A stretch of DNA of 23,732 bases, from contig DASQNO010000052.1 of NCBI GenBank assembly GCA_035644935.1, positions 1-23,732 of the forward strand, read 5' to 3'. A model generated the notes under the pieces. The model searched no databases and was not told the origin of the DNA. It saw nothing but the letters and a program-made list of their open reading frames with translations. Made by a program: the position numbers and the translations under genes. Positions 7,845 to 15,245 of the stretch are shown here, piece after piece (the stretch's first letter is position 1; each line of letters starts with the position of its first letter). Source of the DNA: CADCVW01 sp035644935 (GTDB lineage Bacteria; Pseudomonadota; Alphaproteobacteria; Sphingomonadales; Sphingomonadaceae).

Positions 7845-7870
7845 AATCATCGACTCGCGGGAGTCGTTCC
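7845..7870 (-). promoter_or_regulatory. possible EcfG-like promoter of ku
   Basis: On the minus strand GGAAC (7870-7866) is followed after 17 bases by GATT (7848-7845). The alphaproteobacterial general-stress sigma factor EcfG recognises GGAAC-N16/17-CGTT, so the -35 half is exact and the -10 half matches only partly. It lies about 35 bases upstream of the ku start. Stress-sigma control of ku is known in Sinorhizobium, which makes the site plausible but weak. Confidence 0.25.
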
Positions 7871-7968
7871 GTAGCGGCGCGAAGGCGTGCCGGACTGGTG
7901 CGCCCGCGCCACGCGTGCGGTGCGAACGGGATTGGATGACCGCCCCTCCCCGGTGTAGGCTCCGGGCC

Positions 7969-8346
7969 ATGCCCATCGATGCAACGCGCCCCTACGATAC
8001 CGCCAACATCTTTGCCCGCATCCTGCGCGGCGAGGTGCCCTGCGACCGCGTCTACGAGGACGACCACGCGCTCGCGTTCAACGACATCGCGCCCGCCGCG
8101 CCGCACCACGTCCTGGTGATCCCCAAGGGCGCGTACGTGTCCTGGGACGATTTCTCCGCCCGCGCGTCCGATGCGGAGATCGCGGGCTTCGTCCGGGCGG
8201 TGGGCCACGTCGCGCGCGCGGCGGGGCTGGCCGCGCCCGGCTACCGCCTGCTCGCCAACACCGGACCTCATGGCGGCCAGGAAGTGCCCCACCTCCACGT
8301 CCATGTGCTGGCCGGACGGCCGCTGGGGCCGATGCTGGCGCGCTAG
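7969..8346 (+). CDS. HIT-family (HINT-like) nucleotide hydrolase/transferase
   Basis: 125 residues. HIT proteins of the HINT branch hydrolyse adenosine or guanosine phosphoramidates and related nucleotide conjugates in the cytosol. The histidine triad is PHLHVHVLAG, with His108, His110 and His112 (His110 would be the nucleophile). The N-terminal block NIFARILRGEVPCDRVYEDD, the middle stretch HHVLVIPKG and NTGPHGGQEV complete the standard pattern. The ATG at 7969 gives the usual HINT length; an in-frame ATG at 7936 would add eleven residues without homology. No clear Shine-Dalgarno is seen. It is divergent from ku and followed 95 bp later by the permease on the same strand. The exact physiological substrate is not known for most members. 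Confidence 0.92.
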   Translation: MPIDATRPYDTANIFARILRGEVPCDRVYEDDHALAFNDIAPAAPHHVLVIPKGAYVSWDDFSARASDAEIAGFVRAVGHVARAAGLAAPGYRLLANTGPHGGQEVPHLHVHVLAGRPLGPMLAR

Positions 8347-8441
8347 AGGCGCGAAACCTGTTGCGCGGTGCGGATCAGCGCGGCTAGGCTCCCGCCCACG
8401 ACGAAGCGGCGAAGACCGCAAGTGCTTAAAAGGGGACCTCC

Positions 8442-10013
8442 ATGAACTTTGACCGGGTCAAGCCGCTCGACGCCATTTTGGCGACGGCCAAGAAGAAGTC
8501 CCTGACGCGGACGCTGGGTGCGTTCCAGCTCACCCTGTTCGGCATCGGCTGCGTGATCGGCACCGGCATTTTCGTGCTGACCTCGGCCGGCGCGCAGAAG
8601 GCGGGACCGGGCCTGATGCTCGCCTTCGCCATCGCGGGCTTCATCTGCATCGTCGCCGCGCTCTGCTACGCCGAGATCGCCTCGATGATCCCCGTCGCGG
8701 GATCGGCCTACACCTATACCTATGCGGTGATGGGCGAAGTGCTCGCCTGGTCGGTCGGCTGGGCGCTCGTACTCGAATATGCCGTCGCCGCGTCCGCCGT
8801 GTCGGTCGGCTGGTCCGGCTATTTCGTCGACACGATATTGAAGGAAACGTTCGGGGTGGCCTTGCCGGCGGCGATCACCGCCGGCCCGGCCGCGCTGGGC
8901 GGCGCCCCCGGCGGGTTCATCAACCTGCCCGCCGTGGTCATCGCCTTGCTGGTGACTTGGCTGCTGATGCTCGGCACCAAAGAAAGCGCGCGTTTCAACG
9001 CCATTCTGGTCGCGATCAAGGTGACGGCGCTGACCGCGTTCATCGTGCTCACCTTGCCGAAGACCGAGGTCGCCAATTTCAATCCCTTCCTGCCCGCCGG
9101 CGTTTTCGGCGGCTTCGGCTCGGGCGTCGGCGCGGTGGGCGCGGCCGCGACCATATTCTTCGCCTATGTCGGCTTCGACGCGGTTTCCACCGCGGCGGAG
9201 GAGACCAAGAACCCGCAGCGAAACGTGCCGATCGGCCTGATCGGATCGCTGCTATTCTGCACCGTCTTCTACATCCTGGTGGCGGCCGGCGCCGTCGGCA
9301 CGATCGGCGGTCAGCCGATCATGGGCCCGAACGGCATCCCCTTCCCCGCCGGTTCCGAAGCGCTCGCCGTCCAGTGCGCGCTGCCCGAACATGCTGAAAA
9401 GCTCGTCTGCTCGCGCGAAGCGCTGGCGCACGTGCTGCGGCAGATCGGTTTCGGTCCGATCGGCAACATGCTGGGCATCGCGGCGTTCGTCGCGCTGCCG
9501 TCGGTCATCCTGATCCTGCTGTTCGGCCAGACGCGCATCTTCTTCGTGATGTCGCGCGACGGCCTGCTGCCGGACATCCTGTCCCGCGTTCACCCCAAGT
9601 GGAAGACGCCGCACATCGTGACCGCGATCGTGGGCGTCGTGGTCGCCTTCGCGGCGGCGTTCCTGCCCGTCGGCCAGCTTGCCGACATCGCCAACGCCGG
9701 CACGCTCTACGCGTTCATGATGGTGGCGATCGCGGTTTGGATGCTCCGCGTCCGCGATCCGCACCGCGAACGTTCGTTCAAGGTTCCGGCGCTGCCGCTC
9801 GTCGCGACTCTGACGATCCTCGGCTGCCTGTTCCTGTTCTTCAACCTGCCGTTCGAAGCGATGATCGTGCTGCCGGCCTGGGCGGCGATCGGCTTCGTGA
9901 TCTACTTCCTCTACGGCCGTAGCCACAGCCACCTGGGCAAGGGCATCGTCGAGGTGCCGGAACTCGATGCCGAGGACCTGGAGCCGGGCACGCCGGGCGT
10001 GGATCATCGCTAA
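8442..10013 (+). CDS. APC-family amino acid permease
   Basis: 523 residues with about twelve predicted membrane segments. The APC superfamily consensus FGIGCVIGTGIFVLTSAGAQ is at about 33-52 in the first helix, followed by GPGLMLAFAIAGF and CYAEIASMIPVAGSAYTYTY, typical of the YfnA/cationic amino acid transporter branch. FAYVGFDAVSTAAEETKNPQ in the middle is another hallmark. It probably acts as a proton- or amino-acid-coupled importer or exchanger in the inner membrane; substrate specificity cannot be assigned. The start is supported by AAGGGGACCTCC just before the ATG. The last about 30 residues are acidic and cytoplasmic. The gene ends facing the PfkB-family kinase, with a long palindromic repeat in between. 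Confidence 0.92.
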   Translation: MNFDRVKPLDAILATAKKKSLTRTLGAFQLTLFGIGCVIGTGIFVLTSAGAQKAGPGLMLAFAIAGFICIVAALCYAEIASMIPVAGSAYTYTYAVMGEVLAWSVGWALVLEYAVAASAVSVGWSGYFVDTILKETFGVALPAAITAGPAALGGAPGGFINLPAVVIALLVTWLLMLGTKESARFNAILVAIKVTALTAFIVLTLPKTEVANFNPFLPAGVFGGFGSGVGAVGAAATIFFAYVGFDAVSTAAEETKNPQRNVPIGLIGSLLFCTVFYILVAAGAVGTIGGQPIMGPNGIPFPAGSEALAVQCALPEHAEKLVCSREALAHVLRQIGFGPIGNMLGIAAFVALPSVILILLFGQTRIFFVMSRDGLLPDILSRVHPKWKTPHIVTAIVGVVVAFAAAFLPVGQLADIANAGTLYAFMMVAIAVWMLRVRDPHRERSFKVPALPLVATLTILGCLFLFFNLPFEAMIVLPAWAAIGFVIYFLYGRSHSHLGKGIVEVPELDAEDLEPGTPGVDHR

Positions 10014-10044
10014 GATCTGATCCACTCCACCGAAGCGATTCGAT

Positions 10045-10242
10045 CGTCCTCCCCTGCATTTGCAGGGGAGGGGGACCACCCGGCACGGCCGGATGGTGGA
10101 GGGGCGAAGCCGCCCAGGCTTCCGGCGATGAGCAGCCTCGTTGGAAAGGCGGCGAAGGGGTCTTTATGGAGAGGTCTACGCCAAGAAGCCCCTCCGTCAG
10201 CCTTGCAGGCTGCCACCTCCCCCGCAAAAGCGGGGGAGGACG
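10045..10242. repeat. 198-bp nested inverted repeat between convergent genes
   Basis: The left arm begins CGTCCTCCCCTGCATTTGC and the right arm ends GCAAAAGCGGGGGAGGACG; inner arms GGTGGAGGGGC and GAAGCCCCTCC form a second level. It is the same family as 2032-2169 but with a longer unpaired core. It occupies most of the 296-bp gap between permease and kinase and could serve as a bidirectional terminator. Bases 10243-10309 show nothing further. Confidence 0.8.
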
Positions 10243-10309
10243 ATTGGAGCCATGTTGACGATCGACCGCGGCGACGAGCGCTTCAGAGGCGGCGCAGGAC
10301 CCTGGATCT

Positions 10310-11335
10310 TTACCCCAGCGCCTGATTGACCAACGCCAGCAGATCCTCTTCGGGCCGCGCGCCGTAATGCGAGATCACTTCCGCCGCCGCGATCGCGCCC
10401 ATGCGCAGGCAATCCTCGACGCTCCGCCCCTTGACGTGCCCGGCCAGGAACCCGGCCGCGAACAGGTCGCCCGCGCCCGTCGTGTCAACGACCCGGGCCA
10501 CCGGCTCGGCGGCGACGGTGAAGCGCTCGCCGTTCTTGAACGCCGCCGCGCCCGATGCGCCCATGGTCACCACCAGCAACGGCACAAGCGGCGCCACTTC
10601 GGCGATCGCCGCCTCCAGATCATCGTTCTGGACCAGGCACTTCACCTCCTCGTCGTTGACGAACAATATGTCGATCAGCCCGCCATCGATCAGCGCCTGC
10701 AGGTCGCTGCGGTGCAGTTCGATGATGAAGTTGACCGACAGCGTCATCGCCACCGTGTTGCCCGCGGCGCGCGCGATGCGGATCGCCTCGCGCATCACTT
10801 CGCGCGGCTCGGACGGATCCCACATATAGCCTTCGAGGTAGAGCACGCGCGCCCGCTCGATCAGGCCGCCGCCGATGCTCGCCATCGGCAGGTAATGCGA
10901 CGCGCCCAGGAACGTGTTCATGGTCCGCTCGCCGTCGGGGCTAACCAGGATCAAGACCCGCCCCGTCGGCGGCTCGCCGCCGCGCGCCGGCGTGTCGAAG
11001 TGGACGCCGTTGGCGCGCATGTCGTGCGTGAAAACCGCGCCCAATTGGTCGTCCGCGACCTGGCCGACGAACGCACAGCGGCAGCCCAGCGCCGCCGCGC
11101 CGGCCAGCGTGTTCGCCGCCGATCCGCCGCTGATCTCCCGGCCCGGCCCCATGCGCGAATAAAGCGACTCGGCCTGGTCCGCGTCGATCAGCTGCATGCC
11201 GCCCTTCAACAGGCCCTCCTGGTCGAGGAAAGCGTCGTCCGCCTTGGCGAGGACGTCGACGATGGCGTTGCCGATGGCGACGATGTCCAGTTGATCTTGC
11301 GGGGGACGATTGGGCGTCGAGTGCGTTGGGGTCAC
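10310..11335 (-). CDS. PfkB-family carbohydrate kinase, adenosine kinase-like
   Basis: 341 residues from a GTG at 11335. PfkB (ribokinase) fold kinases transfer ATP gamma-phosphate to a sugar or nucleoside hydroxyl. The N-terminal motif is DIVAIGNAIVDVLA (18-30); the substrate-lid glycines are in REISGGSAANTLAGAAALG (66-84); the ATP/anion-hole signature with catalytic Asp290 is VVDTTGAGDLFAAGFLAG (282-299). The whole resembles alphaproteobacterial proteins annotated adenosine kinase, but fructokinase- or ribokinase-like activity is not excluded. The GTG is chosen because GGAG lies five bases upstream on the minus strand; an ATG 16 codons further up (11383) has no such site and would crowd the divergent lipoprotein gene. 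Confidence 0.85.
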   Translation of the reverse strand: MTPTHSTPNRPPQDQLDIVAIGNAIVDVLAKADDAFLDQEGLLKGGMQLIDADQAESLYSRMGPGREISGGSAANTLAGAAALGCRCAFVGQVADDQLGAVFTHDMRANGVHFDTPARGGEPPTGRVLILVSPDGERTMNTFLGASHYLPMASIGGGLIERARVLYLEGYMWDPSEPREVMREAIRIARAAGNTVAMTLSVNFIIELHRSDLQALIDGGLIDILFVNDEEVKCLVQNDDLEAAIAEVAPLVPLLVVTMGASGAAAFKNGERFTVAAEPVARVVDTTGAGDLFAAGFLAGHVKGRSVEDCLRMGAIAAAEVISHYGARPEEDLLALVNQALG

Positions 11336-11403
11336 GAAAGCTCCGGCGGGTTGTGTGGCAAAGCGCAGCGGGTAGCCGGGCATCGAAGGCGAGGCAAACC
11401 GAC

Positions 11404-11790
11404 GTGAAGAACGCGATTATCCGAAACCCCGCCACGGCGGCCCTGCTGCTGCTCGCGGCGGGCTGCACCGCCACCGCGCCGACCCCGCCGCCGCGCGTCG
11501 GGGCGGCGCCCGCTCCCGTCGCTGCACAGCCGCGCGCCGCCGGGCTCGTCGTCGGCAAGACCACGCGCGAGCTCGAGGCCGCGTTCGGCACCCCGCGCGC
11601 CACCCTCACCGAAGGCGATGCACGCCGGCTGCAGTTCGCCAGCGAGACCTGCGTCCTCGACGCCTATCTCTATCCGCGTGGCGGCGGCGAACACGCCGTC
11701 ACCCACATCGACGCGCGCCGTCCCACGGGCGAGGACATCGACCGCGCGAGCTGCGTCGCGGCGCTGCGGCAGACCCGGTCACCCAGCTGA
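11404..11790 (+). CDS. small predicted lipoprotein of unknown function
   Basis: 128 residues from a GTG at 11404. The first 21 residues form a lipoprotein signal peptide: a short basic start, the hydrophobic run TAALLLLAAG, then lipobox LAAGC with Cys21 as the lipidated residue. A Pro/Ala-rich linker follows, then a compact domain with GLVVGKTTRELEAAFGTP and RLQFASETCVLDAYLYP. The first of these resembles the repeat unit of SmpA/BamE-like outer-membrane lipoproteins, a weak similarity that does not prove function. Two Cys in the domain (ETC and ASC) could form a disulfide. The start is inferred from the signal peptide; a weak GAGG precedes it. It overlaps the 3' end of convergent queG by 12 bp. 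Confidence 0.75.
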   Translation: MKNAIIRNPATAALLLLAAGCTATAPTPPPRVGAAPAPVAAQPRAAGLVVGKTTRELEAAFGTPRATLTEGDARRLQFASETCVLDAYLYPRGGGEHAVTHIDARRPTGEDIDRASCVAALRQTRSPS

Positions 11791-12927
11791 TTTGCCAAAC
11801 TCGTTCGTCCCGAGTGGAGGCGAAGCCGTAATCGAGGGGCGCTGGCCATCACGCCCCTCGTTTTCACTCGGGACGAACGAAAGGTTGAGCCCACTCTCTG
11901 GAAGCCTGGTCAACCGATCCAGCGCCCACCCCGCCGCCTCCGCCACCACCGGGTCCGGATCCGCGGCGAGCGCCCGCACCACCGGCGCCAACCCCGCCTC
12001 CCCGCTGTTCCCCGCCGCGATCAGGCAGTTGCGGACGAACCGGTCGCGCCCGATCCGCTTGATCGGCGATTTGGCGAACAGCGCCCGGAACCCCGCGTCG
12101 TCCAGCGCCAGGAGCTCGGCGAGCCGCGGCGCTTCCAGCTCCGCCCGGCCGACGAACGCCAGGTTCGCCCCCCCTGCGTCGGCGAAGCGGTTCCACGGGC
12201 AGACGCTCAGGCAATCGTCGCAGCCGTAGATGCGGTTGCCGATCGCGGCGCGGAATTCGTGCGGAATGGGGCCGCGGTGCTCGATCGTAAGGTACGAAAT
12301 GCACCGCCGCGCATCGAGCTGGTAGGGCGCGGGGAACGCCGCGGTCGGGCACGCCTGCTGGCACCGCGTGCACGACCCGCAATGATCTTGCGCCGGCGCG
12401 TCCGGCTCGATCTCCAGCGTCGTGAACACCGAACCCAGGAACAGCCACGACCCGTCCGTGCGGTTGAGCAGGTTGGTGTGCTTGCCCTGCCAGCCGATCC
12501 CGGCGGCCTCGGCCAGCGGCTTCTCCATCACCGGCGCGGTGTCAACGAACACCTTGAGCTCGCAGCTTGCTTCCGCGACCAGCCAGCGGGCCAGCGCCTT
12601 CAGCCGCTTCTTGACGACGTCGTGATAATCGTCGCCGCGCGCGTAGACGGAGATGCGCCCCACCCCGCCGTCGCCCGCATGCGCCAGCGGGTCGACCGCG
12701 GGCGCGTAGCTCATGCCCAGCGCGATGACGCTACGCACCGCCGGCCACAGGCCCTGCGGGTGCGCGCGGCGGTCGGAATTGGCCTCCATCCAAGCCATGT
12801 CGCCGTGGCACCCGGCCTCCAGCCACGCGTGCAGCCGTCCGGTATTATCCGGCACGTCCGCGGCGCGCACGAACCCGCAGGCGGTGAAGCCCAGTTCATG
12901 GGCCTTGGCGCGAATGCGGTCCTTCAT
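11779..12927 (-). CDS. queG: epoxyqueuosine reductase
   Basis: 382 residues. QueG reduces epoxyqueuosine to queuosine at tRNA position 34 using cobalamin and two 4Fe-4S clusters. The cobalamin/active-site region holds VFVDTAPVMEKPLAE (127-140) with the probable catalytic Asp129, followed by GIGWQGKHTNLL. Cluster ligands are Cys183, Cys186, Cys189 and Cys193 in CGSCTRCQQACP, and Cys209, Cys236, Cys239 and Cys243 (RRCISYLTIEHRG and CDDCLSVCPWN). A HEAT-like PBS repeat region ends near residue 340. Residues about 350-376 are encoded by an 80-bp inverted repeat and look unrelated to the family. The ATG at 12927 has AAGG upstream. It is divergent from the ABC exporter genes. Confidence 0.95.
   Translation of the reverse strand: MKDRIRAKAHELGFTACGFVRAADVPDNTGRLHAWLEAGCHGDMAWMEANSDRRAHPQGLWPAVRSVIALGMSYAPAVDPLAHAGDGGVGRISVYARGDDYHDVVKKRLKALARWLVAEASCELKVFVDTAPVMEKPLAEAAGIGWQGKHTNLLNRTDGSWLFLGSVFTTLEIEPDAPAQDHCGSCTRCQQACPTAAFPAPYQLDARRCISYLTIEHRGPIPHEFRAAIGNRIYGCDDCLSVCPWNRFADAGGANLAFVGRAELEAPRLAELLALDDAGFRALFAKSPIKRIGRDRFVRNCLIAAGNSGEAGLAPVVRALAADPDPVVAEAAGWALDRLTRLPESGLNLSFVPSENEGRDGQRPSITASPPLGTNEFGKSAG
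11801..11880. repeat. 80-bp nested inverted repeat forming the queG 3' end
   Basis: Outer arms TCGTTCGTCCCGAGTG (11801-11816) and CACTCGGGACGAACGA (11865-11880) are perfect inverses; inner arms CGAGGGGCG and CGCCCCTCG pair at 11833-11841 and 11852-11860. The element lies wholly inside the queG reading frame, starts ten bases beyond the stop of the convergent lipoprotein gene, and could act as a terminator for that gene. Confidence 0.85.
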
Positions 12928-12949
12928 AGAAAAGGCCTTTACAACCGAA

Positions 12950-13035
12950 CGTCATCCCAGCGAAGGCTGGGATCTCGGCGGGTGAAGCGTGCAAGTTCTG
13001 AACTCACCGGGACCCCGGCCTTCGCCGGGGTGACG
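12950..13035. repeat. 86-bp palindromic repeat, GTCATCCCAGCGAA family
   Basis: Arms CGTCATCCCAGCGAAGGCTG and CCGGCCTTCGCCGGGGTGACG-type inverse flank a short core; inner CTCGGCGGGTGA and TCACCGGGA partly pair. It occupies most of the gap between the divergent queG and ABC ATPase genes, ending 16 bases before the ATPase start codon. Confidence 0.8.
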
Positions 13036-13051
13036 CAAACGGGGGAATGCG

Positions 13052-13993
13052 TTGACCTACGCCATCGAAGCGCACGACCTGGTCAAGACGTTCGGCGCCA
13101 ACCGCGCCGTCGACGGCGTCTCGCTGGCCGTGCCGCAGGGCAGCATCTACGGCATTCTCGGCCCCAACGGCGCGGGCAAGACCACCACGTTGCGCATGCT
13201 GCTGGGCATCATCGACCCGGACGGCGGCCGCCGCACGCTGCTCGGCCGCGAACGTCCGCTCGATGCCGCGACCGAGGTCGGCTATCTTCCCGAGGAACGC
13301 GGCCTCTACCCGGCGATGACCGCGCGCGACGCCATCGCCTTCATGGGCGCGCTGCGCGGGCTGCCGCTCGCCGAAGGCCGCGCCCGCGCCGGCGAGCTGC
13401 TCGCCGCCAACAACCTGGGCGCCAAGGTCGACGCCAAGATCTCGACCTTTTCCAAGGGCATGGCGCAAACGGTGCAGCTGCTCGGCACCATCGTCCACCG
13501 CCCGCGCCTGATCATCCTGGACGAGCCCTTCTCCGGCCTCGACGCGCTCAACCAGGCGCGGCTGGAAGAGCTGATCCGTCGCCAGGCGGAGGCCGGCGTT
13601 ACCGTGATCTTCTCCACCCACGTCATCGCCCATGCCGAGCGATTGTGCGAACATGTCGCCATTATCGCCGGCGGCAAGGTGCGCTTTGACGGCACGGTGG
13701 AGGAGGCGCGCAACCGCCTGCAGCCGCAGGTGCGCCTCGAAACGCGATCGCCCGACGGGCCCTGGCGCGCGGCGCTGCCCGCCGATGCCAAGGCGCAAGG
13801 GCGCACGTTCGCGTTCGAACTGCCGCCCACCGGCGTCGAACCGCTGCTGCGCGCGCTGATCGACGGCAATGCCGGCATCCAGACCCTCGCGATCGAACGC
13901 CCCGGCCTCCACGACGCGTTCGTCGCCATCGCCGGCGCGGACGCGGCGCGGGCCCTGGCCGAAAGCGCCACTGCCACGGGAGCGGCCGCATGA
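13052..13993 (+). CDS. ABC-2 exporter ATP-binding protein (NatA-like)
   Basis: 313 residues beginning at a TTG codon with GGGGGA five bases upstream; the nearby ATG at 13047 runs into a stop after two codons. It is the cytosolic ATPase of an ABC exporter. Walker A is GPNGAGKTT (37-45), the signature is FSKGM (133-137, a NatA-type variant of LSGGQ), Walker B is LIILDE with Glu158, followed by SGLD, and the switch His is His190 in FSTH. About residues 225-300 form a C-terminal accessory domain of the kind seen in DrrA/NatA proteins (DUF4162-like). The stop overlaps the ATG of the permease gene by four bases, so both are co-translated. Substrate unknown; NatA-type sodium efflux or drug/lipid export are both possible. 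Confidence 0.93.
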   Translation: MTYAIEAHDLVKTFGANRAVDGVSLAVPQGSIYGILGPNGAGKTTTLRMLLGIIDPDGGRRTLLGRERPLDAATEVGYLPEERGLYPAMTARDAIAFMGALRGLPLAEGRARAGELLAANNLGAKVDAKISTFSKGMAQTVQLLGTIVHRPRLIILDEPFSGLDALNQARLEELIRRQAEAGVTVIFSTHVIAHAERLCEHVAIIAGGKVRFDGTVEEARNRLQPQVRLETRSPDGPWRAALPADAKAQGRTFAFELPPTGVEPLLRALIDGNAGIQTLAIERPGLHDAFVAIAGADAARALAESATATGAAA

Positions 13994-15210
13994 CCTTTCT
14001 CCAGTCCGCCTTCGTCGTCGGCCGCCGCGACTTCGTCGCCACCGTCGCGTCCAAGACATTCCTGCTGTTCCTGCTGGGTCCGCTCTTCCCGCTCGCCTTC
14101 GGCGTGCTGTTCGGCAATCTTGGCGAAAGCGTCGCGCGCAACGACAACCGCACGGTCGTCGCGATCGTCGCGCCGGAAGCCGAGTTCCGCGAGATCGCGG
14201 GCGCGCGCACGCAGCTTAATACGCTGTTCGCGGGCGATCCCATGCCCGAACTGCTCCGCGTCGATGACGTCGGCGGCGACGCCGGCGTCGACCGCCTGCT
14301 TGCCGACGACAAGAAGAACGTCCGCGCCGTCCTGACCGGCGGCGTCGACGCGCCCAGGCTGACGGGCGCTGTCGGCAAGGACGGCAATGTCCGCCGCTCG
14401 CTGACGCTGATCCTGAACCAGGTGCGCCAGCAGCGCGCGCTTGCCGCCGCCGGCACCTCCGCGCCGCCCGTGCAGATCGCCGTCCGGCAAGTCGATCAGT
14501 CGGCTGGCTCCGTCGCCAGCGCGCAGACGTTGACCGCCCGGCTCGGCCAGTTCCTGCTGTTCATGCTCACCATCCTGCTCGCCGTGCAGCTGCTGTCCAA
14601 CCTGATCGAGGAGAAATCCAACAAGGTGATAGAGATCCTGGCTGCGGCGCTGCCCATCGACGCGATCTTCGTGGGCAAGTTGTTCGCCATGCTGGCGGTG
14701 TCGCTGGTCGGAATCACGGTATGGGCGATCGCCGCCGTCATCGGCCTGTCGATCTGGCTCCCCCCCGGCTTCACGCTGCCCGAACCGGCGGTCGGCTGGC
14801 CCATGTTCGTGGGCCTGGGAATTCTCTATTATTCAATGGCGTATCTGCTCTTGGGCGCGCTGTTCCTGGGCATCGGCTCGCAGGCGTCCACCGTCCGCGA
14901 GGTGCAGACGCTCTCCATGCCCGTCACCATGGGGCAGGTCGCGGTGCTGCTGCTCGCGTCCGCCGCCGTCGGCGCCTACGCCACCCCGCTGGGCATCGCC
15001 GCGATGCTGGTCCCCTTCTCCTCGCCCTTCACGATGCTCGCCCGCTCGGCGCAGATGCCCGAGGTCTGGCCGCACCTCCTGGCGCTCGCCTGGCAGGCCT
15101 TGTGGGTGTTCCTGATCGTGCGCTTCGGCAGCCGCCTGTTCCGCAGCAGCGTTTTGAAGTCGGGTCCGTCGGCCTCGCCCTGGTGGCGCTTCGGCCGCGC
15201 GGGTGCGTAA
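13990..15210 (+). CDS. ABC-2 exporter permease (NatB-like)
   Basis: 406 residues. Architecture is that of the ABC-2 permease group (NatB/YhaP-like): an N-terminal membrane helix at about 22-42 (TFLLFLLGPLFPLAFGVLF), a large extracytoplasmic domain to about residue 180, then at least five C-terminal membrane helices. The conserved cytoplasmic elbow EEKSNKVIEILAAALP begins at residue 207, just after the first helix of the C-terminal bundle, as in other NatB proteins. It partners the preceding ATPase, with which it overlaps by ATGA. msrB starts 35 bp downstream and may share the transcript. What is exported cannot be read from the sequence. Confidence 0.9.
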   Translation: MTFLQSAFVVGRRDFVATVASKTFLLFLLGPLFPLAFGVLFGNLGESVARNDNRTVVAIVAPEAEFREIAGARTQLNTLFAGDPMPELLRVDDVGGDAGVDRLLADDKKNVRAVLTGGVDAPRLTGAVGKDGNVRRSLTLILNQVRQQRALAAAGTSAPPVQIAVRQVDQSAGSVASAQTLTARLGQFLLFMLTILLAVQLLSNLIEEKSNKVIEILAAALPIDAIFVGKLFAMLAVSLVGITVWAIAAVIGLSIWLPPGFTLPEPAVGWPMFVGLGILYYSMAYLLLGALFLGIGSQASTVREVQTLSMPVTMGQVAVLLLASAAVGAYATPLGIAAMLVPFSSPFTMLARSAQMPEVWPHLLALAWQALWVFLIVRFGSRLFRSSVLKSGPSASPWWRFGRAGA

Positions 15211-15245
15211 CCGCAGGTTCAGGCGGGCGGCGCAAAAGGTTCGAC

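Noticed and set aside
7822..7848. Imperfect palindrome TTGATTCG...CGATTCAA upstream of ku as a repressor operator
   Set aside because: Only seven or eight imperfectly matched bases per arm, no known regulator consensus, and no second copy in the window.
13447..13480. FSKGM instead of LSGGQ in the ABC ATPase, considered as a loss of function
   Set aside because: NatA-type ATPases commonly have this signature variant, and Walker A, Walker B and the switch His are intact.
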